Assembly (NCBI RefSeq): GCF_025961205.1
Contig: NZ_JAOQNH010000003.1
Location: 1 to 64,000 of the forward strand
Origin: Azospirillum fermentarium
Lineage (GTDB): Bacteria > Pseudomonadota > Alphaproteobacteria > Azospirillales > Azospirillaceae
Reading direction: 5' to 3'
DNA: 64,000 bases
Positions 33,843 through 42,713 of the stretch are shown here, one piece after another (positions within the stretch are counted from its first letter, which is position 1; each line of letters opens with the position of its first letter). The position numbers and the translations under genes were made by a program. Under the pieces are notes generated by a model. The model had not been told where the DNA came from and searched no databases. It worked only from the letters and a program-made list of their open reading frames with translations.

Positions 33843-34482
33843 TGACCAGATTCCTTTCCAGACGCTTGGCCGCCACCGACAGCGGGTAGCACATCACGAA
33901 ATAGAACAGCCCCACCAGCCCATAGACCAGGAATGGCTGGAACGTGGCGTTGACGATCATGGTCCCGGCCTTGGTCAGTTCGACGAAGCCGATGATGGAG
34001 GTGACGGCGGTGCCCTTGATCACCTGCACCGAAAACCCCACCGTCGGCGGCACCGCCAGCCGCAGCGCCTGCGGCAGGATGACATAACGCATCTGCTGGC
34101 CGTAGCTCATGGCGAGCGCTGCCGACGCCTCCCACTGGCCGCGCGGGGCGGCATCGACGCAGCCGCGCCAGATTTCCGCCAGATAGGCGCTGGTGAACAG
34201 AGTCAGCGCCGCCGCCGCCGCCGCCCACGGCGTGGTTTCCACCCCCGCCAGCGGCAGGGCGAAGAAAATCACGAAAAGCTGCATCAGCAGCGGCGTGCCC
34301 TGGAACAGCTCGATGTAGAGCACGGCGGCCCGGCGCAGGGCCGGCACGGGGGCAACCCGCAGCAGCGTCACCGCCAGCCCCACCAGCCCGCCGCACACGA
34401 ACGCCACCAGCGACAACAGCACGGTCCAGCGGGCGGCCAGCGCCAGATTGGACACGATGTCCCACAGGGTGAAATCAACCAT
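33829..34482 (-). CDS. Polar amino-acid-type ABC transporter, permease
   Basis: Inner-membrane protein of 217 residues with about five helices. The HisM/GlnP-family EAA loop is visible: GQWEASAALAMSYGQQMRYVILPQALRLAVPP. The early motif LYIELFQGTPLLMQLFVIFF is typical. It overlaps the second permease gene by 8 bases. The two permeases probably form a heterodimeric channel. Confidence 0.92.
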   Translation of the reverse strand: MVDFTLWDIVSNLALAARWTVLLSLVAFVCGGLVGLAVTLLRVAPVPALRRAAVLYIELFQGTPLLMQLFVIFFALPLAGVETTPWAAAAAALTLFTSAYLAEIWRGCVDAAPRGQWEASAALAMSYGQQMRYVILPQALRLAVPPTVGFSVQVIKGTAVTSIIGFVELTKAGTMIVNATFQPFLVYGLVGLFYFVMCYPLSVAAKRLERNLVNVAR

Positions 34483-35146
34483 GGCGGCGTCTCCCGAACG
34501 CGGCGGCCCCGATGCGGCCCAGCGTCCAGCGGGTGGCGACGGCCAGCGCCAGATAGAGCGCCGTCGCCACGAAATAGACCTCGAACGGGCGGAAGTTGCG
34601 CGACTGGATGAAATTGGCGGCGAAGCTCAGCTCCTCCGCCGCGATCTGGGAACAGACCGACGACCCCAGCATCACGATCACCACCTGGCTGGACAGCGCC
34701 GGCCAGATCTTCGTCAGGGCCGGCACCAGGATCACGTGGCGGAAGATCTGCGCCCGGCTCATGGCCAGGCTTTCGCCCGCCTCCACCTGGCCGCGGGGGG
34801 TGGCGTCGATGCCGGCGCGGATGATCTCGGTGGAATAGGCGCCGAGGTTGATGGTCATCGCCAGCAGCGCCGCCTGCCATTCCGCCAGCTTGATGCCCAG
34901 CGACGGCAGGCCGAAGAACACGAAGAACAGCTGCACCAGAAAGGGCGTGTTGCGGATGGCCTCCACATAGACCGCCGCCAGCCGGCGGGGAAGGGGGTGG
35001 GGAGCGGTGCGGGCCGCCGCCCCCGCCACCCCCACCGCGATGCCCATGGCCGTGCTGGCCGCCGTCAGGGCGACGGTCAGGGCAAGGCCGTGGGCCAGGA
35101 CCGGCGTGTAATCCCACACCGACGAGAAATCGAACCGGTATGCCAT
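34475..35146 (-). CDS. Polar amino-acid-type ABC transporter, permease
   Basis: Inner-membrane protein of 223 residues and partner of the preceding permease. Family motifs are VYVEAIRNTPFLVQLFFVFFGLPSLG and GQVEAGESLAMSRAQIFRHVILVPALTKIWP (EAA loop). It is preceded by the binding-protein gene with a 30-bp gap. Confidence 0.92.
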   Translation of the reverse strand: MAYRFDFSSVWDYTPVLAHGLALTVALTAASTAMGIAVGVAGAAARTAPHPLPRRLAAVYVEAIRNTPFLVQLFFVFFGLPSLGIKLAEWQAALLAMTINLGAYSTEIIRAGIDATPRGQVEAGESLAMSRAQIFRHVILVPALTKIWPALSSQVVIVMLGSSVCSQIAAEELSFAANFIQSRNFRPFEVYFVATALYLALAVATRWTLGRIGAAAFGRRRHG

Positions 35147-35176
35147 GGGCGGCGGCCTTTCCTGACGCGCGCGCCG

Positions 35177-35977
35177 TTACAGGTCCGCCGGCAGCGGCGC
35201 CTTCAGCCACTTTTCCGCGATCCGGTTCAGCGAGCCGTCGGCCTTGGCCTTGGTGATGGCGGCATTCACCCGTTCCAGCAGCGCCGTTTCGCCCTTGTTC
35301 AGCCCGACGAAGCAGGGGGAATTTTTGATCAGGAACTTCATCTCGGGCTTGCGCGGCGGGTTCCTGGCCAGGATGGCGGCGGCCACCACGTTGCCGGTCG
35401 CAACCAGCTCCACCTGACCCGACAGGAACGCCGAGATGGTGCCGTTGTTATCCTCGTAACGGTTGACCGTCACCTTGTCGCCGACGATCTTGCTGAGTTC
35501 GATGTCCTCCACCGACCCGCGGGTGACACCGACCTTGCGGCCGTCCAGCGCCGCCGGGCCGTCGGCCTTCACGTCCGGCGGGCCGAACACGCCGTTGAAG
35601 AAGGGGGCGTAGGCGACCGAGAAGTCGATGACCTTTTCCCGCTCCGCGTTCTTGCCCAGGCTGGAGATGATGAGGTCGGCCTTGCCGGTGGTCAGATAGG
35701 GGATGCGGTTGCTGCTGGACACCGGCACCAGTTCCAGCTTAACCCCCAAATCCTTGGCGATCAGGGCGGCGGCGTCGATATCATAGCCCTGCGGCTTCAT
35801 GTCGATGCCGACCGAACCGAAGGGGGGAAAATCCTGCGGCACCGCGACCTTGAGCACGCCCTGCTTGACGATGCTGTCCAGCGCGTCGGCGCGGGCCGCG
35901 GGCGATGCCATCACGGCGGCCCCGGCGGTCACACCGATCACCAGACCGAACGCTTTCATCAACGTGCGCAGCGACAT
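35177..35977 (-). CDS. Extracellular solute-binding protein of the polar amino-acid family
   Basis: Periplasmic binding protein of 266 residues. A signal peptide (MSLRTLMKAFGLVIGVTAGA...) is probably cleaved after ARA near residue 30. The family-3 domain shows GVLKVAVPQDFPPFGSVGIDMKPQGYDIDAAALIAKDLGVKLE and NRIPYLTTGKADLIISSLGKNAERE. It is the first gene of the importer operon, divergent from the RpiR regulator gene across 179 bp. The ligand is unknown; the coupled amidohydrolase suggests a ureido or amino acid. Confidence 0.92.
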   Translation of the reverse strand: MSLRTLMKAFGLVIGVTAGAAVMASPAARADALDSIVKQGVLKVAVPQDFPPFGSVGIDMKPQGYDIDAAALIAKDLGVKLELVPVSSSNRIPYLTTGKADLIISSLGKNAEREKVIDFSVAYAPFFNGVFGPPDVKADGPAALDGRKVGVTRGSVEDIELSKIVGDKVTVNRYEDNNGTISAFLSGQVELVATGNVVAAAILARNPPRKPEMKFLIKNSPCFVGLNKGETALLERVNAAITKAKADGSLNRIAEKWLKAPLPADL

Positions 35978-36156
35978 GAAACTCTCCTGTACCGGATGGG
36001 GATGGGGCGTTGCCCGATCCCCCTCTTTACAAGCGCCGTGCCAGCCGCCCGCGGCATCGTTCCCCTTGCCGTAGAGTCCTGAAATGTTACGCTTATACCG
36101 TCAATCACCAAGCCATGTTCTACGTGTAACATTTTTCCCGTCCCGCTGTCTGCATA

Positions 36157-37059
36157 ATGGGCAATCAGATGACTGATGAGAATTTGGGCATACGCCCGGA
36201 TGGCGGGCTGACGGCGCGCATCCGCCGGCATTATGGCGACCTGACCCGGCTGGAACGGGCGCTGGCCGACGTGATTCTGGACCGTCCGGGGGAGGTGGCG
36301 GCCTACAGCGCCACCGAACTGGCGGCTTTGGCCGGGGTGTCCAAGATGACGGTCTCGCGGCTGGTGCGGCGGCTGGGCTATGCCGGCTTCGAAGAGGCGC
36401 GGCTGGCCTCGCGCGGGGCGGCGGAGTCCGGCTCGCCGCTCTATCTGCTGGGCAAATCAGCCCCCGGCGGCGGTGCCGGGACGCACGCGGGGAATGAGCC
36501 GCCGGGGCCGGAGGCGCATTTCCGTTCCAGCATCGACGCCATTGCCGCCACCGCCCGGCTGTGCGGCCCCGAACGCATCGCCGCGGTGGCGGCGGCGCTG
36601 GCCGGAGCCCGGCGGGTGTGGGTGTGCGGCCAGCGCAACAGCGCCTTTCTGGCCGGCTACGCCCGCTGGCAGTTCATCCAGTTCCGCGGCGAGGTCCACA
36701 CCCTGACCGCGGCGGGGGAAACGTGGGGGGAGGCGCTGGCCGACGTCGGCCGGGACGACCTGCTGTTCGTGGTGGCGATCCGCCGGCGCAGCCCCGCGGT
36801 GGTCCGGCTGCTGAAGACGGCGGAAGCCCGCGTGCTGCCGCTGGCGCTGCTGACCGACAGCCACACGCCGCTGGAAATCCTGGAGCCGCCCATGACGCTC
36901 CACTGCCACACCCGCAGCCTGACGGCGCTGGACAACCACACGGCGGCGGTGGCGGTGATCCACGCCCTGACCGCCGAGCTGATCCGCCTGAGCGGACCCG
37001 CGGGCCGCGACCGCATCCGCCTGATCGAGGCGCTGCACGAGGACCTGGGGGAGGTATGA
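36157..37059 (+). CDS. RpiR-family transcriptional regulator
   Basis: Regulator of 300 residues. The N-terminal HTH_6 domain (about residues 15-90) contains YSATELAALAGVSKMTVSRLVRRLGYAGFEEARL. The C-terminal SIS domain (about 130-280) has RRVWVCGQRNSAFLAGYARWQF. SIS domains usually sense phosphosugars, but RpiR members also control amino-acid and ureide genes. It is divergent from the ABC/amidohydrolase operon and most likely controls it. The start at 36157 or the in-frame ATG at 36169 are equally possible; neither has a clear ribosome site. Confidence 0.88.
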   Translation: MGNQMTDENLGIRPDGGLTARIRRHYGDLTRLERALADVILDRPGEVAAYSATELAALAGVSKMTVSRLVRRLGYAGFEEARLASRGAAESGSPLYLLGKSAPGGGAGTHAGNEPPGPEAHFRSSIDAIAATARLCGPERIAAVAAALAGARRVWVCGQRNSAFLAGYARWQFIQFRGEVHTLTAAGETWGEALADVGRDDLLFVVAIRRRSPAVVRLLKTAEARVLPLALLTDSHTPLEILEPPMTLHCHTRSLTALDNHTAAVAVIHALTAELIRLSGPAGRDRIRLIEALHEDLGEV

Positions 37060-37072
37060 AAAAGACGGCGGG

Positions 37073-38110
37073 TCAGGCGTGGGCGGCGGTGCGGGTGGCG
37101 TTGTCCCGCCGCAGCTTCTTGTTCAGGTACATCTGGGCGTCGGCGTTGCGCACCGCCTCGTCCGGGGTGGCGGTGACGGGGTCGGCGGTGACCACGCCGA
37201 CGCTGGCCCCCGGATAGTCCAGGATGCAGGCCCCCAGCGCGAAACGGCCGCGGATCAGCGGGGTCAGCCGCTGGTGCACCCGCTCCACGGTGGAAAACCC
37301 GTTTTTTTCCTCGGCGGGGCTGGTCAGGCCGACGATGATGAACTCGTCCCCGCCCAGCCGGCCCAGCACGTCGCCGGCCCGCAGACCGGCGGACAGCCGG
37401 CGCCCGACCTCCACCAGAAACGCATCGCCCGCGTCGTGGCCGTGGGTGTCGTTGATCGCCTTGAACCCGTCCAGGTCGATGAAGGCGACCATCACCCGCT
37501 GGCCCGTGCGCCGGGCCAGCGCGAACAGCCGTTCCAGCTCCGCCATCACGAAGCGCCGGTTGGGCAGGCCGGTCAGGGCGTCGGTGGACGAATCCGCCTC
37601 CAGCGCCGCGTTGGTCCGCTGCAGCCGTTCCAGCAGGTGTTCGCGCTCGATGTGCTGGGCGATCAGGATCGAGAAAAGCCGCAGGATATTCTGCCCTTCC
37701 GGCGTCAGGGGCTGGATCTGGGTGCTGGCGGCGCACAGCGTGCCGTACAGCACGTCGCTGCCCAGATAGACGGGGGTGCTGACGTAGGTGCGGATGCCCA
37801 GTCCGCGTGCCGCATCGGAATCCCCCCAGCAGGCGGTGACATCGGTGGTGTAGAACCGCCCTTCGGCCAGCGCCCGCTTGCACAGCGTGTCGTTCCACGG
37901 CACCGACAGCCCCTCGGGGATCTGCATGGTGTGGCTGTTGCGGGAGAAGATGATGGTCTGGACGCCGGCTTCCAGGTCGATGCGGGTCAGATAGGTGCTC
38001 TCCAGCCCCGTGATCAGTTCCAGCAGTTCCAGCAAGGGGCGCGTCAACTGCTCGATCGTCTGAGCGGACGCCAGCGTGCTGGAAATTTGGTCGAGCAGTT
38101 GGGCCGGCAT
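37073..38110 (-). CDS. GAF-GGDEF diguanylate cyclase
   Basis: Cytoplasmic protein of 345 residues. A GAF-like sensor domain covers about residues 15-160. The GGDEF domain starts near residue 172 with DALTGLPNRRF; the active-site motif GGDEF is at 253-257 and the inhibitory I-site RAGD at 244-247, both intact. It should therefore make cyclic di-GMP with product inhibition. There is no membrane segment. It is convergent with the RpiR gene and not obviously linked to neighbours. Confidence 0.92.
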   Translation of the reverse strand: MPAQLLDQISSTLASAQTIEQLTRPLLELLELITGLESTYLTRIDLEAGVQTIIFSRNSHTMQIPEGLSVPWNDTLCKRALAEGRFYTTDVTACWGDSDAARGLGIRTYVSTPVYLGSDVLYGTLCAASTQIQPLTPEGQNILRLFSILIAQHIEREHLLERLQRTNAALEADSSTDALTGLPNRRFVMAELERLFALARRTGQRVMVAFIDLDGFKAINDTHGHDAGDAFLVEVGRRLSAGLRAGDVLGRLGGDEFIIVGLTSPAEEKNGFSTVERVHQRLTPLIRGRFALGACILDYPGASVGVVTADPVTATPDEAVRNADAQMYLNKKLRRDNATRTAAHA

Positions 38111-38298
38111 AATTCCCCCCTTTTCAAATGTGGGTAAGATACAATCCCGGTCAGCGTTGTTGTCAAGCGTGACATCAAAATATTATTTCCGATTGGATTT
38201 CCCTTTATGATCTCTGGTCCTGAGAGTGGCGGTATGGATCAATGTTTGTTTCATCCGTCACCGTAACGCCAGACGCGCACACGGAAAGGATGCAAGCC

Positions 38299-39000
38299 AT
38301 GGGAGAGAAAGTTGCCGTTCTGACCGCTGCCGGCAGCGGCATGGGGGCGCAGGCGGCGCGCCGTCTGGCCGCCGACGGCTTCAAGGTCGCGGTCCTGTCG
38401 TCGTCCGGCAAGGGCAAGGCGCTGGCGGAGGGTTTGGGCGGCATCGGCGTCACCGGCTCGAACCAGTCCAACGACGATCTGAAACGTCTGGTGGATGAAA
38501 CGGTGGAACGCTGGGGCCGCATCGACGCGCTGGTCAACAGCGCCGGCCACGGCCCCCGCGGCCCGTTGCTGGATCTGACGGACGAGGAGTGGCACCGCGG
38601 GTTCGAGGTCTATTTCCTCAACGTCGTGCGGGCGGTGCGGCTGGTGGCCCCGGTGATGGTGGCGCAGAAGGGGGGTGCCATCGTCAACATCTCCACCGCC
38701 TGGGTGGCGGAGCCCAGCCCGATGTTCCCCACCTCGGCGGTGGCGCGGGCGGGGTTGGCGGCCTACACCAAGCTGTTCGCCGACCAGTATGCCGCCGACA
38801 ACGTGCGGATGAACAACGTGCTGCCCGGCTGGATCGACAGCCTGCCCGCCACGGAAGAACGGCGCCAGACCGTGCCCATGGGCCGGTACGGCACCAGCGA
38901 TGAGATCGCCGCCACCATCGCGTTCCTGGCGTCGCCGGGGGCCGCCTACATTACCGGCCAGAGCATCCGGGTCGATGGCGGGCTGATGCGGTCGGTCTGA
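38299..39000 (+). CDS. SDR-family protein with altered catalytic motif
   Basis: Rossmann-fold protein of 233 residues. The cofactor region is LTAAGSGMGAQAARRLA and NSAGHGPRGPLLD is present. The active-site segment ISTAWVAEPSPMFPTSAVARAGLAAYTK has SxxxR where YxxxK is expected, so normal SDR chemistry is doubtful. The C-terminus AAYITGQSIRVDGGLMRSV is standard. The ATG at 38299 follows AAAGGA; ATGs at 38290 and 38242 are upstream in frame. An IclR gene lies convergently 10 bp downstream, next to the paa cluster. Confidence 0.78.
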   Translation: MGEKVAVLTAAGSGMGAQAARRLAADGFKVAVLSSSGKGKALAEGLGGIGVTGSNQSNDDLKRLVDETVERWGRIDALVNSAGHGPRGPLLDLTDEEWHRGFEVYFLNVVRAVRLVAPVMVAQKGGAIVNISTAWVAEPSPMFPTSAVARAGLAAYTKLFADQYAADNVRMNNVLPGWIDSLPATEERRQTVPMGRYGTSDEIAATIAFLASPGAAYITGQSIRVDGGLMRSV

Positions 39001-39010
39001 TCCGGGCGGG

Positions 39011-39814
39011 TCAGGAAACCGGCTCGGGACCGGGCAGGGACGATCCCAGCCGTTCCGACAGGGTGTGGGCGGCGGCGCGCAGGTCCGCCGCCAGCGCTCC
39101 CTGGGGGGACAGGTCGATGGTGTCCTTCACCCCCACCACCACCAGGGCCATGGTCACCTCGTCCTTGAAGTTGAAGACGGGTGCAGCCATGGCCTCCACC
39201 CCCGACGCGAAATAGCCGTCGGAAATGGCGGCGATGCCGGCCTCGCGGATGGAGGCCAGCAGGGCATCGACCCCGGCCCGGGTGCGCAGCCCCTCGGGCA
39301 GTTTCAGCGTCTTCAGTTCCTGTGCGATCATGGCGTTGGTGCGCGCCTTGGGCAGCCACGCGGCGAACGCCCGCCCCGCCGCCGAATTCAGCAGCCGCAG
39401 CGGCACCCCCGTCATCACGTTGACGGTGACGGGGCGGCGTGGACGCTCCCACCGCACGATCACCGGCCCCATGTCGCCCCAGATGGCCAGGGCCGTGGTT
39501 TCGTTGACGCGGTCGCGCAATTCGGCGATGGCGGCCAGCCCGAAGCGCAGCCGGTCCATCCGGTCGATGGCCACCAGCCCCATGCGCAGCGCGAACGGCC
39601 CCAGATCGTAGCGCGAGGTCAGCGGATCCTGCTCCACCAGCCCGGCGCGCACCAGACTGACCAGATAGCGGTGGACCTTGGGGGCCGTCATGCCGGCGGC
39701 GGCGGCGATGTCCTTCAGCATCATGGAGCGGTGTCCCTTCACCATGGCCCGCAGGATCGTCATGCCGATCTCCAGGGATTGGACACCGTGTTTTCCGTCG
39801 CCCGCGTCCGTCAT
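39011..39814 (-). CDS. IclR-family transcriptional regulator
   Basis: Regulator of 267 residues. The winged helix occupies about residues 10-70 (VQSLEIGMTILRAMVKGHRSMMLKDIAAAAGMTAPKVHRYLVSLVRAGLVEQD). The effector domain begins near residue 85 and contains FNFKDEVTMALVVVGVKDT. IclR proteins often control aromatic catabolism. It is divergent from paaY with a 115-bp spacer, so it may regulate paaY. The ATG at 39814 was preferred over 39832 because GGGG precedes it. Confidence 0.88.
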   Translation of the reverse strand: MTDAGDGKHGVQSLEIGMTILRAMVKGHRSMMLKDIAAAAGMTAPKVHRYLVSLVRAGLVEQDPLTSRYDLGPFALRMGLVAIDRMDRLRFGLAAIAELRDRVNETTALAIWGDMGPVIVRWERPRRPVTVNVMTGVPLRLLNSAAGRAFAAWLPKARTNAMIAQELKTLKLPEGLRTRAGVDALLASIREAGIAAISDGYFASGVEAMAAPVFNFKDEVTMALVVVGVKDTIDLSPQGALAADLRAAAHTLSERLGSSLPGPEPVS

Positions 39815-39929
39815 CTGCTGCCCCGTTCTCATTCACTAATCAGGAATGTATTCTAAATGGATGAACCGCGGTATGCTACCGCCGTTCCGTCCTTCCGCTC
39901 AATTTCCCTGCATTTTCAGAAGGCAGACG

Positions 39930-40553
39930 ATGACCCAGCCCCCCCGCGTCTTCGCCATCGACGGCATCGTGCCGGTGGTCGATCCCACCGCTTACGTCCA
40001 CCCCGCCGCGGTTCTGATCGGCGACGTGATCGTCGGGCCGGGGTGCTATGTGGGGCCGTGCGCGGTGATGCGCGGCGATTTCGGACGGCTGATCCTGGAA
40101 CGGGGCGCCAATCTGCAGGACACCTGCGTCATGCACGGCTTTCCCGGCACCGACACGGTGGTGGAGGAGGACGGCCACATCGGCCACGGTGCCGTTCTGC
40201 ACGGCTGCCGCATCGGGCGCAACGCCATGGTCGGCATGAACGCCGTCGTCATGGACAACGCCACCGTGGGGGAATCGGCGATCGTCGCCGCCTGCGCCTT
40301 CGTCAAGGCCGGGATGGTTGTGCCGCCGCGCGCCCTGATGGCCGGCACCCCGGCCAAGCTGGTGCGCACCCTGACCGACGGGGAGGTGGCGTGGAAGACC
40401 GACGGCACCCGCGTCTATCACGATCTGGCCCGCCGCAGCCTGGCCACCCTGGTGGAAACCCAGGCGCTGACCGTGGTCGAGCCGGACCGCCGGCGCATGG
40501 CGCTGGACGGGTACGAACCCCTGTCCACCGCCCGCGCCGCAAAGCCGGAGTAA
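39930..40553 (+). CDS. paaY: PaaY, gamma-carbonic-anhydrase-like thioesterase
   Basis: Left-handed beta-helix protein of 207 residues. Hexapeptide repeats run from about residue 20 to 150. Zinc-site regions are visible as GRLILERGANLQDTCVMHGFPG and DGHIGHGAVLHGCRIGRNAMVGMNAVV. PaaY is known as a hexapeptide-repeat thioesterase that hydrolyses dead-end ring-hydroxylated CoA thioesters formed during phenylacetate breakdown. The ATG at 39930 has GAAGG upstream; longer frames extend to 39846. It is convergent with paaX with no gap. Confidence 0.88.
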   Translation: MTQPPRVFAIDGIVPVVDPTAYVHPAAVLIGDVIVGPGCYVGPCAVMRGDFGRLILERGANLQDTCVMHGFPGTDTVVEEDGHIGHGAVLHGCRIGRNAMVGMNAVVMDNATVGESAIVAACAFVKAGMVVPPRALMAGTPAKLVRTLTDGEVAWKTDGTRVYHDLARRSLATLVETQALTVVEPDRRRMALDGYEPLSTARAAKPE

Positions 40554-41516
40554 TCAAACGGCGGCAGCCACGGTCCGCAGCGAATCATCGTCGGCGAACC
40601 GTGGCGGCATGTGCGGGTCGGGGGCCGGCACCGTGTCGTCGGCCAGCCGCATGTGATGGTCCAGATGGGATTCCGACGGCGCCCACAGGCGGCGGTAGAT
40701 GTCCTTGCACAGCAGGCGCGCCTCGTGCCCCGGCCAGCCGGCGGGCAGCAGCACGTCGGGCAGTTCGGGGTCGCGCAGCAGCAGCCGGCGGTAATCGTGG
40801 ATCAGCAGCACCCGCAGCAGAAAGGCGCTTTCCGCCATCCGTTCGTCGTGCCGCTCGTGGCGCATGCCGTCCAGCAGCGGGCGGTAGGTATCGACGAACG
40901 CCCGGTAATCGCCGGCCAGCCCGCTCAGATCCCACGCGCGGGCCACCAGATCGGCGTTGCCGGCGGCCAATCCTGAGCGGATGTCGGCGGCCATCAGCGG
41001 CATGAGCTGTTTCAGGTGCTCTTCCATCCCGTCGGCGGCCAGCGTGTCGAGCGCTGCCGCCAGATCGGCGCCGGGATGGACGAAGCATTGGTTCCCCAGC
41101 GCGCCGAACCCCTGCCAGAACAGGGCGCGGCGCAACTGTTCGCGGTCCTTGGGCTCGATGTCGCCCACCACCAGGATCAGCCGCCACCGCCGGTCCCAGG
41201 TGGGGGCGTTGGAGGCGTAGATGTGGCGGGACGCGTCCTCGAACCGGCGGCGGCCCGAGGCGGTGAGGCGGTAGTTGGACCGCCGCCCGTGGGTCTCGGT
41301 CTCCAGCCAGCCTTCCTTGACCAGCCGGAACACGGCGGTGCGCACCAGCCGTTCGTTCATGCCCAGCGGCTCCAGCAGGCGGATCAGGCTGCCCAGCCAG
41401 ATGCCCCCGCCCCGCGGCAGCACCGCATCCCCGAACAGCGACACGATGAGCGAGCCGGTCTGCAGGGTCTTTTGCTGGCGGATGTCGTTCAGATGCTGGT
41501 CAATGACGCTGTCCAT
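40554..41516 (-). CDS. paaX: PaaX, phenylacetyl-CoA-responsive repressor
   Basis: Repressor of 320 residues, slightly above the usual 300-316. The N-terminal winged helix has KTLQTGSLIVSLFGDAVLPRGGGIWLGSLIRLLEPLGMNERLVRTAVFRLVKEGWLE. The C-terminal part includes SFLLRVLL-like AESAFLLRVLLIHDYRRLLLRDPELPDVLLPAGWPG, the PaaX signature region. Known PaaX proteins repress paa operons until phenylacetyl-CoA binds. The ATG at 41516 follows GGGAAG. It probably acts on the 43743-44121 promoter region. Confidence 0.9.
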   Translation of the reverse strand: MDSVIDQHLNDIRQQKTLQTGSLIVSLFGDAVLPRGGGIWLGSLIRLLEPLGMNERLVRTAVFRLVKEGWLETETHGRRSNYRLTASGRRRFEDASRHIYASNAPTWDRRWRLILVVGDIEPKDREQLRRALFWQGFGALGNQCFVHPGADLAAALDTLAADGMEEHLKQLMPLMAADIRSGLAAGNADLVARAWDLSGLAGDYRAFVDTYRPLLDGMRHERHDERMAESAFLLRVLLIHDYRRLLLRDPELPDVLLPAGWPGHEARLLCKDIYRRLWAPSESHLDHHMRLADDTVPAPDPHMPPRFADDDSLRTVAAAV

Positions 41517-41601
41517 GGGCGCTTCCCGAACCATCGGCAGGGACATGCCGCCGCTGCCGCCGGTATGAGATAAAAGCTTTGCCACGGGGGGGCAACCGGC
41601 T

Positions 41602-42624
41602 TCAGCCGACGGGCTGCTGCTGGGCGAAGAAGCCCTCGGTGTGGATCAGCTCCTTGCGTGCCCCCAGCGCCTTGGCGGCACCGACGCAACTCTCCACGAA
41701 TTCGGGGCTGCCGGCGGCGAACACGGTGTGCTTGGACAGGTCGGTGAACAGGCCGGGCAGCAGCGTGTCGATGCGCCCGTTCAGATAGCCTTCCGCCGTT
41801 TCGCGGGTCAGCGTGATCTTGTAGTCGAAATTGCGGTGCTTGGTGCGCCACCACGCCATCATGCCCAGCCCATAGACGTCATCGCGCGTGCGGGCGGAAT
41901 ACATCAGGATCACCGGGCGGCGGTAACCGCGGCGCAGCGCCGCTTCGGCCAGCGACAGGATCGGGGCCAGACCGGTGCCGGCGGCCAGGCACAGGACCGG
42001 CGTGTCCACCGACGGATCGCCGATGAAGGTGCCGTAGGCGCCGCACAGCTTGACCGCATCGCCCACGTTCAGGCTGTCGTGAACCCAGGTGCTGGTGACC
42101 CCGCCCTCGGCCCGCGCCACCTGCAGCACAATCTCCCCATCGACCCGCGGGGCGTTGGCGATGGAATATGCCCGCGCCGGCACGCCGTTGCGCGGATCGC
42201 CCAGGGTCACGTACTGGCCCGGCCAGTAGCGGATCGGCTGGCCCACGGGGCGCAGGCGCAATTCCACCACGCGGGCGGCCACGGGGCGCTTTTCCACCAC
42301 CACGAACAGCACGTTCTCGCGGGGCGGGAACAGCTTGGGCCGGGCGTCCTCGGTCCCCCATTCGATGACCAGCTCGTCGGAGATCGGCTTGGCCATGCAC
42401 ATCAGGCCATAGCCGTTGCGGCGCTCCTCCTGCGTCAGCGCCATGTCCAGGACCATGCCCTGGTCGAACTGTCCCGACCGAACCTTGACCTTGCATTCCC
42501 CGCAGGCACCGGCACGGCAGTTGTTGGGGAGCGCGTAGCCCGCCTTTTCCAGGGCCGCCAGAACGGTGTCGCCGCTCTTGCACTCCACCGCCTTGCCCGA
42601 GGGCTGCATCACAATTCGCGCCAT
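41602..42624 (-). CDS. [2Fe-2S]/FAD oxidoreductase, electron donor of the adjacent diiron oxygenase
   Basis: Reductase of 340 residues. The N-terminal plant-type ferredoxin domain has the cluster ligands Cys36, Cys41, Cys44 and Cys76. FAD-binding (PARAYSIANAPR) and NAD(P)H-binding (LCLAAGTGLAPILSLAEAAL) domains follow, with the C-terminal end VFAAGSPEFVESC. This domain order is that of DmpP, XylA and BenC-type reductases and the reverse of PaaE, which has its ferredoxin at the C-terminus. It lies 90 bp downstream of the diiron protein gene on the same strand and almost certainly passes electrons from NAD(P)H to it. The start at 42624 follows AAGAGAAG. Confidence 0.88.
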   Translation of the reverse strand: MARIVMQPSGKAVECKSGDTVLAALEKAGYALPNNCRAGACGECKVKVRSGQFDQGMVLDMALTQEERRNGYGLMCMAKPISDELVIEWGTEDARPKLFPPRENVLFVVVEKRPVAARVVELRLRPVGQPIRYWPGQYVTLGDPRNGVPARAYSIANAPRVDGEIVLQVARAEGGVTSTWVHDSLNVGDAVKLCGAYGTFIGDPSVDTPVLCLAAGTGLAPILSLAEAALRRGYRRPVILMYSARTRDDVYGLGMMAWWRTKHRNFDYKITLTRETAEGYLNGRIDTLLPGLFTDLSKHTVFAAGSPEFVESCVGAAKALGARKELIHTEGFFAQQQPVG

Positions 42625-42713
42625 GGCTTCTCTTTCATCCGCAATCGGGGACTTCACGGGTGGGCGCCGGCCGCCCGCGGGGGACGGCCGGCGCCCGTCA
42701 ACAGCACCGGGCC

